From Hybos culiciformis (Eukaryota; Arthropoda; Insecta; Diptera; Hybotidae), in contig OZ023273.1 in the NCBI GenBank assembly GCA_964007475.1, positions 118,653,812-118,717,811 of the forward strand: DNA of 64,000 nucleotides. Reading direction: 5' to 3'. The notes below the pieces were generated by a model, which had not been told where the DNA came from, made no database searches, and saw only the letters and a program-made list of their open reading frames with translations. Below, piece by piece: positions 1-32,816 of this stretch. The translations under genes and the position numbers were made by a program. Every line of letters starts with the position of its first letter. Position 1 is the stretch's first letter.

Positions 1-2045
1 TTAAGCGTAAGTTCAACTTTTTTGCCATATATTTTTAAATGCGATTATGGAAAATTTTTTGAAGTTTGATGATTTCGGAAAATTAGATATTTTTTATTGA
101 TTTTATGAAAAATTCAAGAACTAAAACCAAATAGTAGGGGTTCATTTACTAGTGTAGTCAAGTTCTGCCTTAGAAAAAAAAACTTTACTATTTAGCTATG
201 CTTATTCTAATTTTGTCAAACCTTAAAAAAAATAAAGAAATGAATGTGAAGCTTTTATGCCATATTACAAATATATGTTTTATGACATCACACAATATCT
301 CCCATTCTGAAATATATATATATACTCCAGAAGATATGGTTGAAGAACTGTTGTGCAGAATATTGACTTCATATATTCGGAAAATAATATTAAATAAACA
401 AGATGCATGCAAGCTGTTCGAAGATGAGAATATTCAAAACACAATAATTTGGAATCTTTCCATAACCTTAGTTCGAATGAATTGCGGAATATTTATTCAT
501 AAAGAAAATATATTTCACATAAAAAGATTTAGTAGTTTTAACATTTGAATATTCTTTAAAAATCTGAATACGGATCAGATTTGTACAATTCCTATACTTT
601 CTGTACACAATTATACATTAGTATAGGTTCATTTTATATTTTTTTATTTTTAGTACTTTTCTCTAACGATGATATTTTTAGATTTAAAGTTTTATAAAAC
701 TAAGAACTCTAACTCTATTATTGTTTCTTTTAAATTAAAAATGAATACAAATTATTTTGTTCGCCTATTATACACCTATGTGGATGGATTATAAAAAACT
801 CCCTGAGCTTATGAAAAAAAAAAAACATTGAAAATTACATAATAAAAATTTCATTATTATATTTTCTTTGGAACAAAAAAAAAAAAAAAAGGAAAAAAAA
901 ATTTAAATGTGATTAAAATAATTTTAAGCTTAGCATAAAAAAGCGAAAGTGTAACACATAATATTTCTTAAAAAAAATAAAAAGAAATATAATAAAATTT
1001 GTGTGTATTTTTATTTTGTTTTGTTTACTTTGTTGATTTGTAGTTTAAATATACTATTGATTTTTTATATACATATTTTTTTTTGTATTTAATAAAATGG
1101 TTAATTTGAATTTTATGTGCTATGCTGGTTTACAATTTTAATAAAATATTATTATTATTATTTAAATATTCAATCTGAAATTTCACTTTCAAGGCCATTC
1201 GAATTAAAAATTTAACAGGTTTTATGTATTTTAGTGATATGCATTCCCTTTATTGAATATTAAACTTAAAAATTAATAATAAAATAAATTAATATTATGT
1301 TTTTATTTTGTATATAAATTATATTCCAAATGTGATTTTGGCAAATTTTTTTTTTTTATTTCTGATTTCTACTATTTTGTATAATATTATTAGTATTATC
1401 ATAATTTTTTTCTATACTACACTATATATATTTTAATATAATTACATAACATATTATTTATGAATACCGCAGTTTAGTGGAACTAATAACAGATTAAGTT
1501 TTTTTTTTTTTTACAATGAAGGGTTCCAAACCAATATTTTTCGCGGTTTTATAAATAGCAGAACAAAATTTCTTAATATGGTCCAATAGAATTGAACCAT
1601 CAAAGAAAATAAATATATCGGTGAATTAGAAACAGACAGTCAGACACTCATTTTTTAGCTATCAAAGTCTGAAGTCAAAATTTTTAGCTATTAAAGTTTG
1701 AAATTATTTATACATAATATATTTCTCAAAAGTTTAATTTTTTTTGTAAACTAAGTAAATATAAATATATGTAGGTATTTCTATTCTTTAGTAAATAACT
1801 TGACTGCTTTCAAATGAAGAGGATTTCATAAACATTGCATAGCATCAATAATTTTTTTTTTTCATAAATTTAATATTTCTGACCACAATTTGGTCTTAAT
1901 TTTGACATAATTGAAAATTTACATTTTTCAATTAAAAATTACATGTAGCTTCTAGTCATCGTAATTAACGAATTATTGAAAAAGTAACAAAAAAAGTTAT
2001 GTACTCACTCTGGAGATTTTAAAGGACGGCTTATAAAACTTGCAG

Positions 2046-2126
2046 GACGTATCAGTATTGCTTTCGAAACTTCGTCACTCAGTCAGCCAAGCTGTTCCAC
2101 ATATCAAATCATATGAACGTATATTG
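2046..2126 (+). other. candidate orphan exon (uncertain)
   Basis: This 81-base segment is open in one frame (27 codons, beginning D-V-S-V-L-L-S-K). It is preceded by an acceptor-like CTTGCAG and followed by GTAAAC, so it is phase 0 on both sides. It is clearly GC-richer than its surroundings. The minus strand is an alternative: there a good donor-like GTGAGTAC at about 2003-2010 follows a GC-rich stretch that could be a noncoding first exon. I recognise no protein family. A second splice-flanked open piece lies at 2905-2955 on the plus strand. Confidence 0.2.
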
Positions 2127-5100
2127 GTAAACATAAATTGAAATTTTTATATTAATAAAAAACAAAATAAAGAAATGAATTCAAGAAAAAGTTATAGGTA
2201 TGTTTGTAAAATTCTTCTTGAAACCTAATACACTTCTATCATTTCCTCCAACAATATACAAAATGTATATACATATGATATATTATATATTTAATGCCGA
2301 CATACCTCCTTAAAATTGCAGATTTTCATAAGTAATGGTGGTTGAGTTACTTGTAATGCTATAAATAATAAAACGTTATATAGCTAAAATAGTTGAAAGT
2401 TTAGTTGTTGATTATAAAAAAAGTTGTTAACTTCTTGTGCTTTTCTGAACAAATAAAAAAAGAAAAATATATCTATGGCTTGAAACAGAATAAACTTTTA
2501 TGGGCAATTAAATTTACATAATGTTTTTCATTACTCTTTTCAACTATCTACTTTATAAAAAAAAACAGAAAAACGTAAATTTGAAATCGAATTATATTTT
2601 AAAAGCCAGAACTTGCAACATAACGATTTAGGTCGCAACTCGGTTCCTTAAAATTTTTTGTTTTGATTCTTTAAATATTTTATAATCATATATCATCGAA
2701 ATCCAGACCCCAGTTCCAATCCGTGAAAACAGTCGAGTAACCTTTTTAGTTCCTCTAATCGGCACACTAATTTGAAAATTACAATGAAATGAAAACTCCT
2801 CTTTTTGTTTGAAGACACAGATATGGATGAATGAAACAAAAAAAAACACAGAAAATTATTTTTTTAATTCTTGCATTCTATTTCTGTTGTTGTTGTTGCT
2901 GCAGCTTTTAAACCCGCCAGCGTTCATATTATGGTCTGTTGATCAAAGAAGTTACGTAACCTGACACAGTTTCTCATAAAATTATTTCTATATAAAATAC
3001 TTTTTGTTTTATGCTTATATATTTATGTATTATGTATTAGATATAAGTAAGTAATAGAAAGATTAATAATAAAAATATATAAATATATATATTAGCTTTA
3101 ACTAATTTTATTTTCAGTTTTCTTTTGTAGATTTTGTTCATATTTCACTTTCATTTATGTCTCAATTGTATTCTGAATATGATTACCAATCTTGTGAAAT
3201 ATTTGGTAAATTCATTTTTTTTTTAATTACTACGTCAAATCAAAGTCCAATTTTTAAATCTGCGTAAAAAATTGAGTTACCTACTAAAAAATTTTAGTTC
3301 CTTTTTTCGCTTCTGAACGACGAAATATTGCTTAAATTATTTAATATATGTACCTTCCATTTCCAAAAACATCTCGTCGTTAGAACTGCTCATTCACAAA
3401 TTTCATTAAATTTAAGTTTTTCCGGTTCTTGGATTATATGTTTCATCCCAAAGTCGATATAGCTTATTACAATACGCAACATTTCCTTAATTCCATGTAT
3501 AAGATGACTCCTTATCCATATGCCGCCTTTTTTTTATTCAGAATTTAAACTTCAAATCGTTTTTGTGCCATTATTGAATCATATCGAATCCGAATTTAGA
3601 TCATGAAGTTTATGAGAATTTTTTTTTGAAAATGTTTTGAAAATATCTTTTTTTTAATGTTTAATGGTTTTCCTTTTCTTTTTTTTTTGTTAAATTTTTA
3701 AAAATGTTGTTTTATGAAGCATATGATTTTGTTGTTCGTTAAAGAATTTAAATCCAATTATATTTATAAAATATATCTCATATTAGTTGTACATATATAA
3801 TAATGTGCATATACATAAATGAAATATTACCTGTATCACAGAATGAGCATACATAATAATAATTAAATTTATTAAAAAAAAATTTAATTATGGCAAAAAT
3901 TCTCAGCTTTACATCAAAGTAGAACGAAAAACTAGAAAAGACAAAAAATACCTTAAAACAATGATAGATCATAAATGACATTTTTTATTACTTTCACAGT
4001 TTATAAGTTAAAAACAGTGAAAATAAATTTGAATATAGATTTTTTCATTATAAAAATATAATCTAAAAACTAAAAAACTTACTAACTATTAACATCTTTC
4101 TTGTAAGGTAAAACTATATCGGATTCGGCTCCTGAGTCCTGACACATTATGTTTGCTATTGAAATTAATTTATCTTTGATGCGAATTTTGGTTAAATTTG
4201 GTTAAATTAATGTATTTATGTATTTTAGGGCATTAAAATTAAATGTTTCGATTCTTCTTTTTATATCTTCAAATGTAGGTTTACGTACAAACAACATTAC
4301 ACTTTAACTAAAATTTGTTGTTTTCTGACAAAATCTTACATTTATTAAAAAAATTTAATAACTCATCCAAAAATGTAAAGAAATGAATTGTAGAAAAAGT
4401 TGATAGATCAAAATAATTGTTTTTATTGTATTACTTACTAGAAGAATCAATTTCAAAATATTTTGTTGTGTACAAAATGATTTTCTAAAATTTTATGTCG
4501 AAAAGCTATTTGTCTTTGTTATTATAAATAGTAAATTTTGCTAAAGTAATTCGATTGGGCCTGTATACAAAGCAAAGGAAAAAAAGAAATTATAGCACAG
4601 TTATCTGTTTTACAGTATCGAAATAAAAGATTTAACTATTGAACAAACCATTTGAATTTTCAACATAAGACATATTTTTACCACTGTAAAGTGTAATAAA
4701 TAATTATTGAATTTTTAAAATTTCTATATACCTACCTGAAACTGATAATTTGATAAAACATATTGAAATTCTTTGTTTTTCATGTTTAGGAAGGTTCAAG
4801 AAATGGATAATACTTCGCACATATAATATGTATGTACTATTACAGTATCCGATTCGGGAAGTAATTTTCATTATATATAGTAGAACCTCAAACGAATTCC
4901 ATATTTCAACGTTTGAATAAATACCCAAAATTATAATAAAAAATAAATAAAAATAATAAATTTTCGCAAGAAAAATGTTAGATAATTGTATGAAAAAAAA
5001 TAAAACTTATCTAGTCAAACCTGTTATCAAAAAGTAATATTTAGCACTTAAAGTTTAAAGAAAAGAGTTTTCATAATTTTTAACATATGGAACGCGTGAC

Positions 5101-8100
5101 TATAAAATGCGGTAACAATAAAGGTTATAAATCACATAATATAATAAAATTATAAATGTTCTTCTTTTTTTTTTTGTTAATACTCTTTATTTATTTTTTA
5201 CGAAAATAAATAATATCTTGTAATGTTCATTTATGGGTCAAAGGCCGAAAATAACATTGTTTTAACGGAATAAATATGATTTTATTTTATAAAATTTTGG
5301 CAGAAGTGCCGTATTTTAATTAAAATTAACAACAAAAATGTTTATTATACGGTATTTACATTATTTTTAAACCAATTTCTTTAATAATAAAAAATTTCCA
5401 CAAAAAATAATACATAACTGCTAGGACTGCAATTTCTAATATTATGCCCTGTTATGCAAACGTACGAATTTAAAAGACAATAAAAATAATTCAAATTAAA
5501 TCAAGTCTTATAAAAATAACTTTTTTTATTTAACATTATTAAGTTAAAATTGTATATAAATTCAAATCTAGGTTAGATCATTTAGCTCTACATCCTCAAC
5601 CCTTAAAAATAGCTAAAGCATGATTTTTAATTTTCTTAAAGAGTTTTTCACCCACTACTCAACTTGTCTATAAACTTGCACCCCATCAAAATATCAGAAT
5701 GATTTGATGTCTGTCAATCAGGTTGAAGGACTTGTTGAAACTTGAAACCCTTTTCAAATAGTCTGCAGCATTATACAGTTTCGAAACGACATCGTGTAAT
5801 AGAGTGTTTTATTCATTTTTTTTACAATTACAGAAATATTATATATAAATTATTTGTATATAAAACAGTTGCAAGATTTGATGACAAACGGACAGTTTGT
5901 GTTTTAAGGAAAATCTTGTAAAAATAGGTGTTAAAATTTTAAATATAGTTACATATTATAATTAGGGTCCTACATTTAAAAATTTATAAAATAATAATAA
6001 CCATGTAAATAAATAATTCATAGTCCGAATAATTAAGTCATTTTCCGTATAATTAAGTTTAAAAAATCCGTATTAACGTTCTAATGCTTCTTTCAATTTT
6101 TTTTTTTTGTATGAAATGAAAATTTTTTTGAATTCACCAGTATTATAAATACTTTTACTTTCGAAATGATCCTCGGATTTGTATGAAAATATAAATTTTT
6201 ATATTTTTGTAAAATATTTAATAATATATGTTTACTGATTTACATACATTACATATTTGTTAGTAACTATATTTAAAAAAAATATTAATTTCTCCCTTTT
6301 CAAACACACAAAAATTAAATTATAACATTTTGTCATTGTTAGATTAAGATTATTTCATTTTGTGGTGAAAAAAATTATCCAACATTGCTTTGGCAAGAAG
6401 ACCATTAATAACAAATTTTTGTATTGCACATAATATTTTTACGCGCGCAAAAATTTTCTTCTTTTACAACGAAATTTGATCGTTATACCACCAATACGAT
6501 AAAACTTATATTAATTTATGTTACAAAGACCAGTGATTGCAAACCTTTTCAAACAGTATTTTTTGCAATTGAACAAAGATCGGTGCTTATAAAACAAATT
6601 ATAGAAAATAAATAATCTGACAAGCATAATTTAAATAAGTATCTATATTGACTTTACTGTTTAAAAAATTACAATTGTTACGTATGTAATATACAATACT
6701 GAATGAAGGAATCATTTTGTAAAAACAAAAACATCTTCATAACAATCATAACTAACTTTTAATTTAAAAAAAACCATGTATATGAAATTTTTTAAGAAAA
6801 TAGTAAACGTGGCGCATACTTAAAAATAGTACTTATAAAATGTGTGCGCCCATCAATTTTAGGATATTGATCAAATAAAATTCATTTCAACCGAGGCAAA
6901 CGAATAGCTTATATTTTGGGAAAAACAATAAATGTATTTCATTTTAATTCAAGTATTTAAAGCATGCAAAGTAATTCTCTTTATGGCAGATGCTTATTTT
7001 TTTGTTATTCTCGGAAAATTTAAAGTGTTTTCATTATCAGAATAAAAGGTTAAAAGATTCTGTGAAAAATTCATATATTACAACATTTACGAATATGACA
7101 GTTTAAATTTTATCTTACAATTACAATTATCTTAACTTACATTTATCTTATGATACTGTGTTAAAAATTCATCAATAAATCCAAAGAAATTTTTTTGCAG
7201 CACACGTAGAAAACAAGATCAGCCAACACTGCCATAGATTGTTTTTTTCTTTTTTCTAGTTTCTTTTCACTAACTTAACCGAAGAAAATAATGAAATTGC
7301 GTAATATTTGACTTTATAAACCAAAAAAAGAGACGATTATATCACGAAAAAAGTTATTTTAGACTATACCACAAAAAGCTCTATGACTGAAAAATTTGAC
7401 CCAGTTTCCAAGCTAGTTTTTAATTTTTTTTTTTTTTTCGTTATGAAAATAAGTTTATTTTTATATTTGAAGTTGTCTATCTTTTGTAAATTTCGTTTGT
7501 ATATATTTTGCATGATGCTTTACATTTATACCATAAATGTTAAGCGCAGTAATTTCATAACGAATAGTAGTTACTTTTGTTTAGAAAGGTTTATATATAC
7601 ATGTACGTACATATGCTGCGCGGTATATTTTATTTTATCCAACTCTATTCATTTTGAATACACAACTTGATTATTCATTAGTATTTTTACTTAGATTATG
7701 CATATTATAATATTAGTTAGTTGGATTTATATGTTATACTACTTGAAAAGAAACCATCAATCTAATAATTCAGGATTCAATGATTTAGTGTGGCATACCT
7801 ACTCCTCAATATTTTAAGATCATATGTAGGCCCATTTGAACTCCGTTTTGGGTTTAATAAATTTACCCCATTCATATATATCATATATCATACATCATAT
7901 CATATATGTAAAGAAAAATAAAAATACATAAAAGTGAAAGCTTTTTATACATATTTCCTCTTCTAAATTGTTTTTATATTTTGCACAAAGTTTTGTTTCT
8001 ACTGAAATTCATATGTGTAGGTAAGATGTAACAGGAAAAACGTAATATATTTAAATATATATATAAAAATAAATATATTCATATATGAATAAAGTGTATG

Positions 8101-8363
8101 TACTTATAAATAACGATTTTCATCCAATTCATATTTCATGAATTTAACTAGAATGTAAAAGCTGTATAAATTTGTAAATTTGTAAGTTTCCTTCTAAGAA
8201 TCTAACTAAACCTTCAATTTATCAAAAAATAATAATTATAGAGTACAGTCTGGAGTCTTGTACGTGTACTTAACTCAAACTTAGTTAAGAAATTAAAGCT
8301 CTACAATCTTGTGAGTAATAATGACAATAAATCATAATGATTGATAAAAATATATTTTTGAAA

Positions 8364-8630
8364 ATCTATCTATATATAAAACAGCAATTGTCTCTTTTTC
8401 TGTTCCGAACGGGCTCCTAACCCGCTCAACCGATCGTTTTCAAACTTACACCATGTCTTTGTCTCAGGTCGGGGGTCGTCATAGACTATTTTAAAGATTG
8501 ATTGGTCTCCTACCCAGCGATCTCCTCTGAGGGTGGACTTTAAAAGTTCGCAGAAAAACGTTGCAGCAACATGTTGCAGGAAAATGTTGTTGCAACATGT
8601 TACTACCGTGCTAAGCCGGGTATTTCTTCC
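8364..8630 (+). repeat. dispersed repeat fragment, Helitron-like 3' end type
   Basis: The segment starts with a TCTATCTATATATAAA-type motif and ends with CTACCGTGCTAAGCCGGGTA. This layout, including the ACCGTGC-AAGCCGGGTA end, recurs at 58786-59153. Near its 3' end it has a short self-complementary run built on CAACATGTTG (about 8560-8600). It is much GC-richer than the flanks. Non-autonomous elements ending this way are common in insect genomes. The Helitron assignment is inferred from the related copy, which ends in CTAG followed by T. An open frame at 8571-8765 overlaps the repeat and is not a gene. Confidence 0.5.
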
Positions 8631-11367
8631 GAATACCAGAAGTTATGTTTACAATTTTTAACAACAAAGCGAATCATATTATGTGGAAGAGTTCACATAT
8701 ACCAAATAATAATACTTCCTTACGCAAAGTTTAATTTATTTTATTTTAAATCCATATATTTTTAATTCTTCGACTTTGCCTTCTTTTTATGCTCAAAATT
8801 TTGATCTTTTGATGTCCATCTTTTTAATTTTTGAAGAGCATAGAATGAATTTTATATAGGTACATACATATATACAATTTGGATATCCAATTTTAACAAT
8901 TAATAATTTGATACAAATTTGTTGGGAATTAAAATTTAAAAATAAAATTAATTAAATATACGTTAAAACTTAATTTCTAAAACTATTTTTATTCTTATAT
9001 TATAAACCTACTTTCTTACCAAGAGTGCATAGTTTTTTTTTATAAATTAATTTGATTCAAAAATTGAATAGGTGTAGAATTACTTAAACTATTCTCACGT
9101 AGACTGCTCTAACATCACTAACAATTGCAGTATAATCCTAAAAATATGCATTTTTTCTTTAATATAAAAATTTCTTGAACAAATAATTTTAATTTTGATA
9201 ACATTAAAAAACACCTTGAATGCCATGGACAAAAAATATGAAAATATGAAATTCTAATTTTTAATAGTATTATACTTTATGCATACTGCACGCAATATAA
9301 TAAATTTTCTTTGTGAATACAATCATAACTTCTGAAATAGTAAAACAGAGCAGAAAATATCGATTATTTCATCTTTTCATAATTTTGAGTAGAATTAGTA
9401 AAATTCAATTTAGTACGACTTTCGATTGTAATACTCGACTAAGCCAAGCCTATTCGTCAATTAAAGATAAACATAACAGTTCTGTTACTTGTATAACAAA
9501 AAAAATTTTAGAATGGAATTTTCAATTTTACGGATCTGTGCTGAAGAATCTTACAATCCGAGATAGACTTCATATTTAACTAGAAAAATCAGAATTGCGA
9601 TTTAAATCCCACTTAAATATAAAAAATCACATGTAGTTAGATTAAAACTATCATTAACTTACAATTTTTCCAATTTCTCAATCAATGATAATTTGCAACC
9701 CTTATTGGGTTGTGAAAGTAGAGAAAAGCTTGTCATCACGTATCATTAATTTATTAACAATTCCAAAAGAAACTTAGCTTGCCCAATATTTATCTAAAGA
9801 AACATGGAACGCATATGAAATGGCTGAGTTAAAATTTTTTGAACATATTTTTCAATGTGTAAATATTTCAAATGTTAGTTATCTTAATGAGTAGGTATTA
9901 TGTTAATTAATTATTTCGTGTCGTCCTAATCTTTGCCCTTTTTGAAAGAACAGAAATTTTGGATCCTTTCTTAATTATTTCATTATAATTATGTATTGTT
10001 AATTATCATACGTATATCGTAATCGTAATCGTAAGCAAACATTTATTCATTTTGTGATAACAATTAAAAAGAAAATATTCACCACTGAAATTTCCTGCAT
10101 CAATAAGTATTAATACATATATATTTACTATTTTGAGACATAAAAAATGTATGTAATTACATATAATATAATACATAATTTCTCATCTAGTGTATCGAAT
10201 GCAATTTTTAAACCAAAAATAGAACTCATTCCTGAATAAAAGCAGGGGAATTTGAAAATAGCTAAGTTTTTTTTATTTTTTTTTTGGACTAAATAAAGTT
10301 TACACATAATTCAAAATCATTTCAGTTCTGTGCTTCTTCGGGATAGGATTATTTTGTCAAATAAATAATAACTCTATTACATATTGAGATAATATTTAAA
10401 TTTGAATTAAAGTTTTTGAATTTTGTCCAAGTAAAAATTTTATTATTGCATATATCGTACGTTAATCTTTTAAAAGGAAATTATCAGTAAAATTAAAAAT
10501 TACTTATTTGCTTTTATTATTATATAGAAGAGTGGTAATAATATAAATTGTATGTTTATATTCATGGCTTTAATATAAAATTATTCTAAAATAATGAATT
10601 TATAAAATAATGTAGTAAATTAAGGAAATAAAATATGAGTATTAAACTTATTTTAATAAATTTCCAAGTGAAAGGACGGAAACTCGTTCAATCTCTTGAA
10701 TATATTTCGTTCATATTTCATTTTTCTTCAAGGAATAGATACGTACTTATTGACAAAAAAAAAGCCGATTAATCGCAGGCCTATTAAAAAAAATTTACTT
10801 TTTACTTAAATATTAACCAATTTTCGTTGTTAAAAATTTAGTAGATAATAATCCGGTTAGAAATATATACAAGATATACAAGATAGAGTTTTATGTATAT
10901 TTTTGCTTTATGTGTTATTTGCTTTATATACATAGGAAATGCAGCTTAAAAATAATTAGAGCTTAATTCTTACTTTTTAACAGTGTTACTGGAAATGAAA
11001 TCAAGGGTTTCCACAGGAAGGTCCAGGAAGAAAAATAGCTTTTAAATAAAAAAAAAATTAATTTTTCAATTCTAAAGGAACATTTATCCTTATTTATTAA
11101 TATTCTTTAGAGATACATAAATACAATTTCGAGACAAAAATTTTATCTGCAATTTAAATCTATTTATGGAAAAATTCCTGGTCTGCAATTAAATCAAGAC
11201 GAAATTTTTAATTTTAAACATTTGCATTTAAATCACATTTAAAGTATTCAATCTGAATTAAAAAAAAAAATTATTCGAAATAAACGAATTTGTATGCAAA
11301 AAAATTTGGCTTATTGAAATTTTTTTTATACTTTCAGAATTTTTTCTAAATTATACCCAAACATAAA

Positions 11368-14541
<3,174 letters not shown>

Positions 14542-14627
14542 TCTTTAATGCAGTTATTAATTTTTTTTTTAGTATTTAGAAAATTGTTCATCCTTGTTGT
14601 ATAATAACATTAATAACTTTTTAATTG

Positions 14628-14633
14628 AATAAA
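14628..14633 (+). terminator. poly(A) signal of the beta3-tubulin gene
   Basis: An AATAAA hexamer 87 bases after the stop codon, followed by T-rich sequence. It is the first good signal downstream of the gene. Confidence 0.6.
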
Positions 14634-16152
14634 TTTTTTGTCACTTACATAGATTAAAATATTCGTGTTTTAGTTTAAAATAGTTGAATACTCTATTGAC
14701 ACCAAATGAGTATGACTTCTGAGTCCTCAAGAAGTAAAATTTTATATACCTAAGCAATGTGTGTCTACATTTATCTGATGATTGGAAATCTAAAAAATTA
14801 TTTCAATATCACTTCGTTTAACTACGAATTTTTTTATGAATAGATACATCAAACATTAACAAACAATTATGGGAACAAATTAACTTGGATTATATTTAGA
14901 ATTTCCTACTATAATTTTGAACTCAAGACTTTATTTAGATCGTAATTTTTATTTTTAATTTATGAATAATAGTCTTATTTAGCTGTACGGAATTTTATAA
15001 GATTCGCTATCTTTAATATTTATTCCAAACTATATCAGAGGTCCGCCTGGAATCGTTTTTAGTTGGGTAATCAATTTAAAAATATGTACTCATTTTCATC
15101 GAAACTTCTACTATATTTATTGTTGAGTTGAAAATTTATCAAACTATACTTTTGTAATTGTTTTCACGTATCACATTTTTATCTAAAATTAAAAAAAAAA
15201 TAAAATAATCTTTGAATCATGAAATTTTTATTTAAAACTGAAATCTTTAAAAAAGTTTAGAAATTGCAAAAATCTCAAATATTTCATACAAGAAGTTCCA
15301 TAGTCGATACCACTGTACAGTATACTTACCCTGACTAAGGAGAAACTTAATTAATATCATTGATAAGGACACCACAATATTTTTCAGAAATGTTTATATA
15401 AAAGTAATCAATTTTAATTATAAGTTTTACCTTTTCAATTTTGAATTTTAAACCAATTTATTGAATTTTTGTTCACATAATATCGTGCCCCTTCAAATTC
15501 AATTTTACTTTACCAACTTTATTCTAATTAAAATTTTCTTCTAATAAGTAAATTTTTTATTAAATTCAGCTTTTTCAGAGTTTCTCGATTTTTCAATCTA
15601 ATAATTTGTTGCATTACCATTATCCTAATACCGGATTAAGAAAGATATGTTTTATCAAATTGTATACTTTTACCTGGATGTACATTAATTTGGCATTGAC
15701 TTAAGCCAGAGTATTGCTTTGCTGTTGTTTATTTATTCTTTAGTTAGTGTGATTTTATATAAGACTTGACTTTTTGATTCTTTCTGATGTAATTCATTTG
15801 ATGCTTATTTAGTTTAAAATATTACATTAATATTTGTAAAACGATTTGAATTAAATAAATGAGACAAAAAATATTCTTAAAAAAAAACAGAAATAAACCT
15901 CTTAGGGCACCCAAAAGTAGAAAAAAAAAAAAAGAAAACAAAAATTGAAAAAACATCTAAAAAAAAGCATTACACAAATTATTACCTACTATTTATATTT
16001 TTCATTGTAGAGGATTTATATAGTGTTAAATTTACAAAAAAAATTGAAAATTCAAAACATGAAAGAAATACTAAAGTCAAAAAAATGAAGAAAAAAAACA
16101 ATAAAAAAAATAAATTTTTATTTTTTTTAATTTTTCAATAATATATTTAAAT

Positions 16153-16188
<36 letters not shown>

Positions 16189-17249
16189 ATTATAGTAGCG
16201 AAATTTTGTCTGTTTTGAATTATTTTTTAATTACATTTGAAATTTTTCATATTTATTATTTTTTTTTTGATATAAATCTATATAAATTTTATTTCGAGAA
16301 ATCTCTTCTACTTAACATTTAATTTAAAAAAAAAAAAAACAAAAACAGAAAAAAAGGAATGTTTTTTTGAACTTTTTCATCTCAAAATATTTATTGTAAC
16401 TATTACCGAAAAATAGACCAATGAAAAAAATGCACAAAAATTTTCTCATCATAAATAAACTAAAATGAATAATATGGATTTTTGAGAATTTTTTTTTTAA
16501 ATGAAATTTTTTTTTTTTTTTAGATTTAAATTAAAAACAAAAATTTTAAAATGATTAAGAAAAAAAATTAAGTAGAGATTTTCCTCTCAGGTTTCGTTTT
16601 TTTTTTTTTTTTTTTTCAATTCTTGAAGAAAAGAATTATTCTAGGATTTGGATAAAAATTTCGTTCATCAACTTTTACAAATAAAAGCAAATATATAATT
16701 TTTTTTCTCTCTAATTAAAAAAAAAAAATGTGCGAAAAATTAACAAAAGAAGCACTTTGCTTAAGAATAAGAAAACGCTTAAATGTGTGTATAATTTGTG
16801 TAAAAAAGTTATTTTTTTTGTTAAAAAAAAAATTAAAAAAAAAAAAAAAAAACTTTTTGAGATTTGATTGCAATTTTCCTGATTTTGATTAATTAAAAAT
16901 CTGGAATTTGCATTTTATATAAATATTACATATATTTTTTTTTTTTTTAACTTTACCTAACACTGTTAAATTTGCCAATTTTTTCGTTTCTTAAAAAAGT
17001 AGGGAAGAAGGGAGCGACTTAAAAGAAATTAAATTTTATAAAAAAAAAAAAAAAAAAACACAAAGAAAAAATTAAAATAAAATTTTTGAGAATTGGCAGT
17101 GAGTCTATTTTTTTTTTTGATTAAATTTTGTTTTTGAAAGAAGAAATTATAAATTTTGTTAATTTAATAAGTTTTTTTTTTTTAAATTTTATTCTTAAAA
17201 ATTATACAAATTTTTTATTCTGTCTGTTTTCACAAAAAAAAACAATAAT
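14634..17249. other. intergenic spacer between convergent tubulin genes
   Basis: About 2.6 kb holding the 3' flanks of both tubulin genes. From about 15.8 kb to 17.2 kb it is dominated by long A and T homopolymers, including a T run of about 25 bases near 16160. No open frame or RNA gene is recognisable. The minus-strand gene's 3' UTR probably occupies the right-hand end, with a possible AATAAA (minus strand) at 17214-17219. Confidence 0.6.

Positions 17250-32816
<15,567 letters not shown>

Larger units (their letters stand above)
1..11367. other. AT-rich intergenic region, no firm gene
   Basis: I see no recognisable gene here. The open frames (for example 198-548, 6424-6615, 7383-7670 and 9313-9579) are short, AT-driven, and resemble no family I know. 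Two local exceptions stand out: a GC-richer island at about 2.03-2.96 kb with splice-flanked open segments, and a dispersed-repeat fragment at about 8.36-8.63 kb. The last few hundred bases before 11368 should contain the promoter and 5' UTR of the downstream tubulin gene, but I cannot identify a core promoter in such AT-rich sequence. A possible 3' splice site (CTTTCAG) lies about 30 bases before the ATG, so a 5' UTR intron is possible. Confidence 0.6.

Noticed and set aside
9313..9579. An 88-codon plus-strand frame
   Set aside because: No domain, signal or splice evidence; probably chance.
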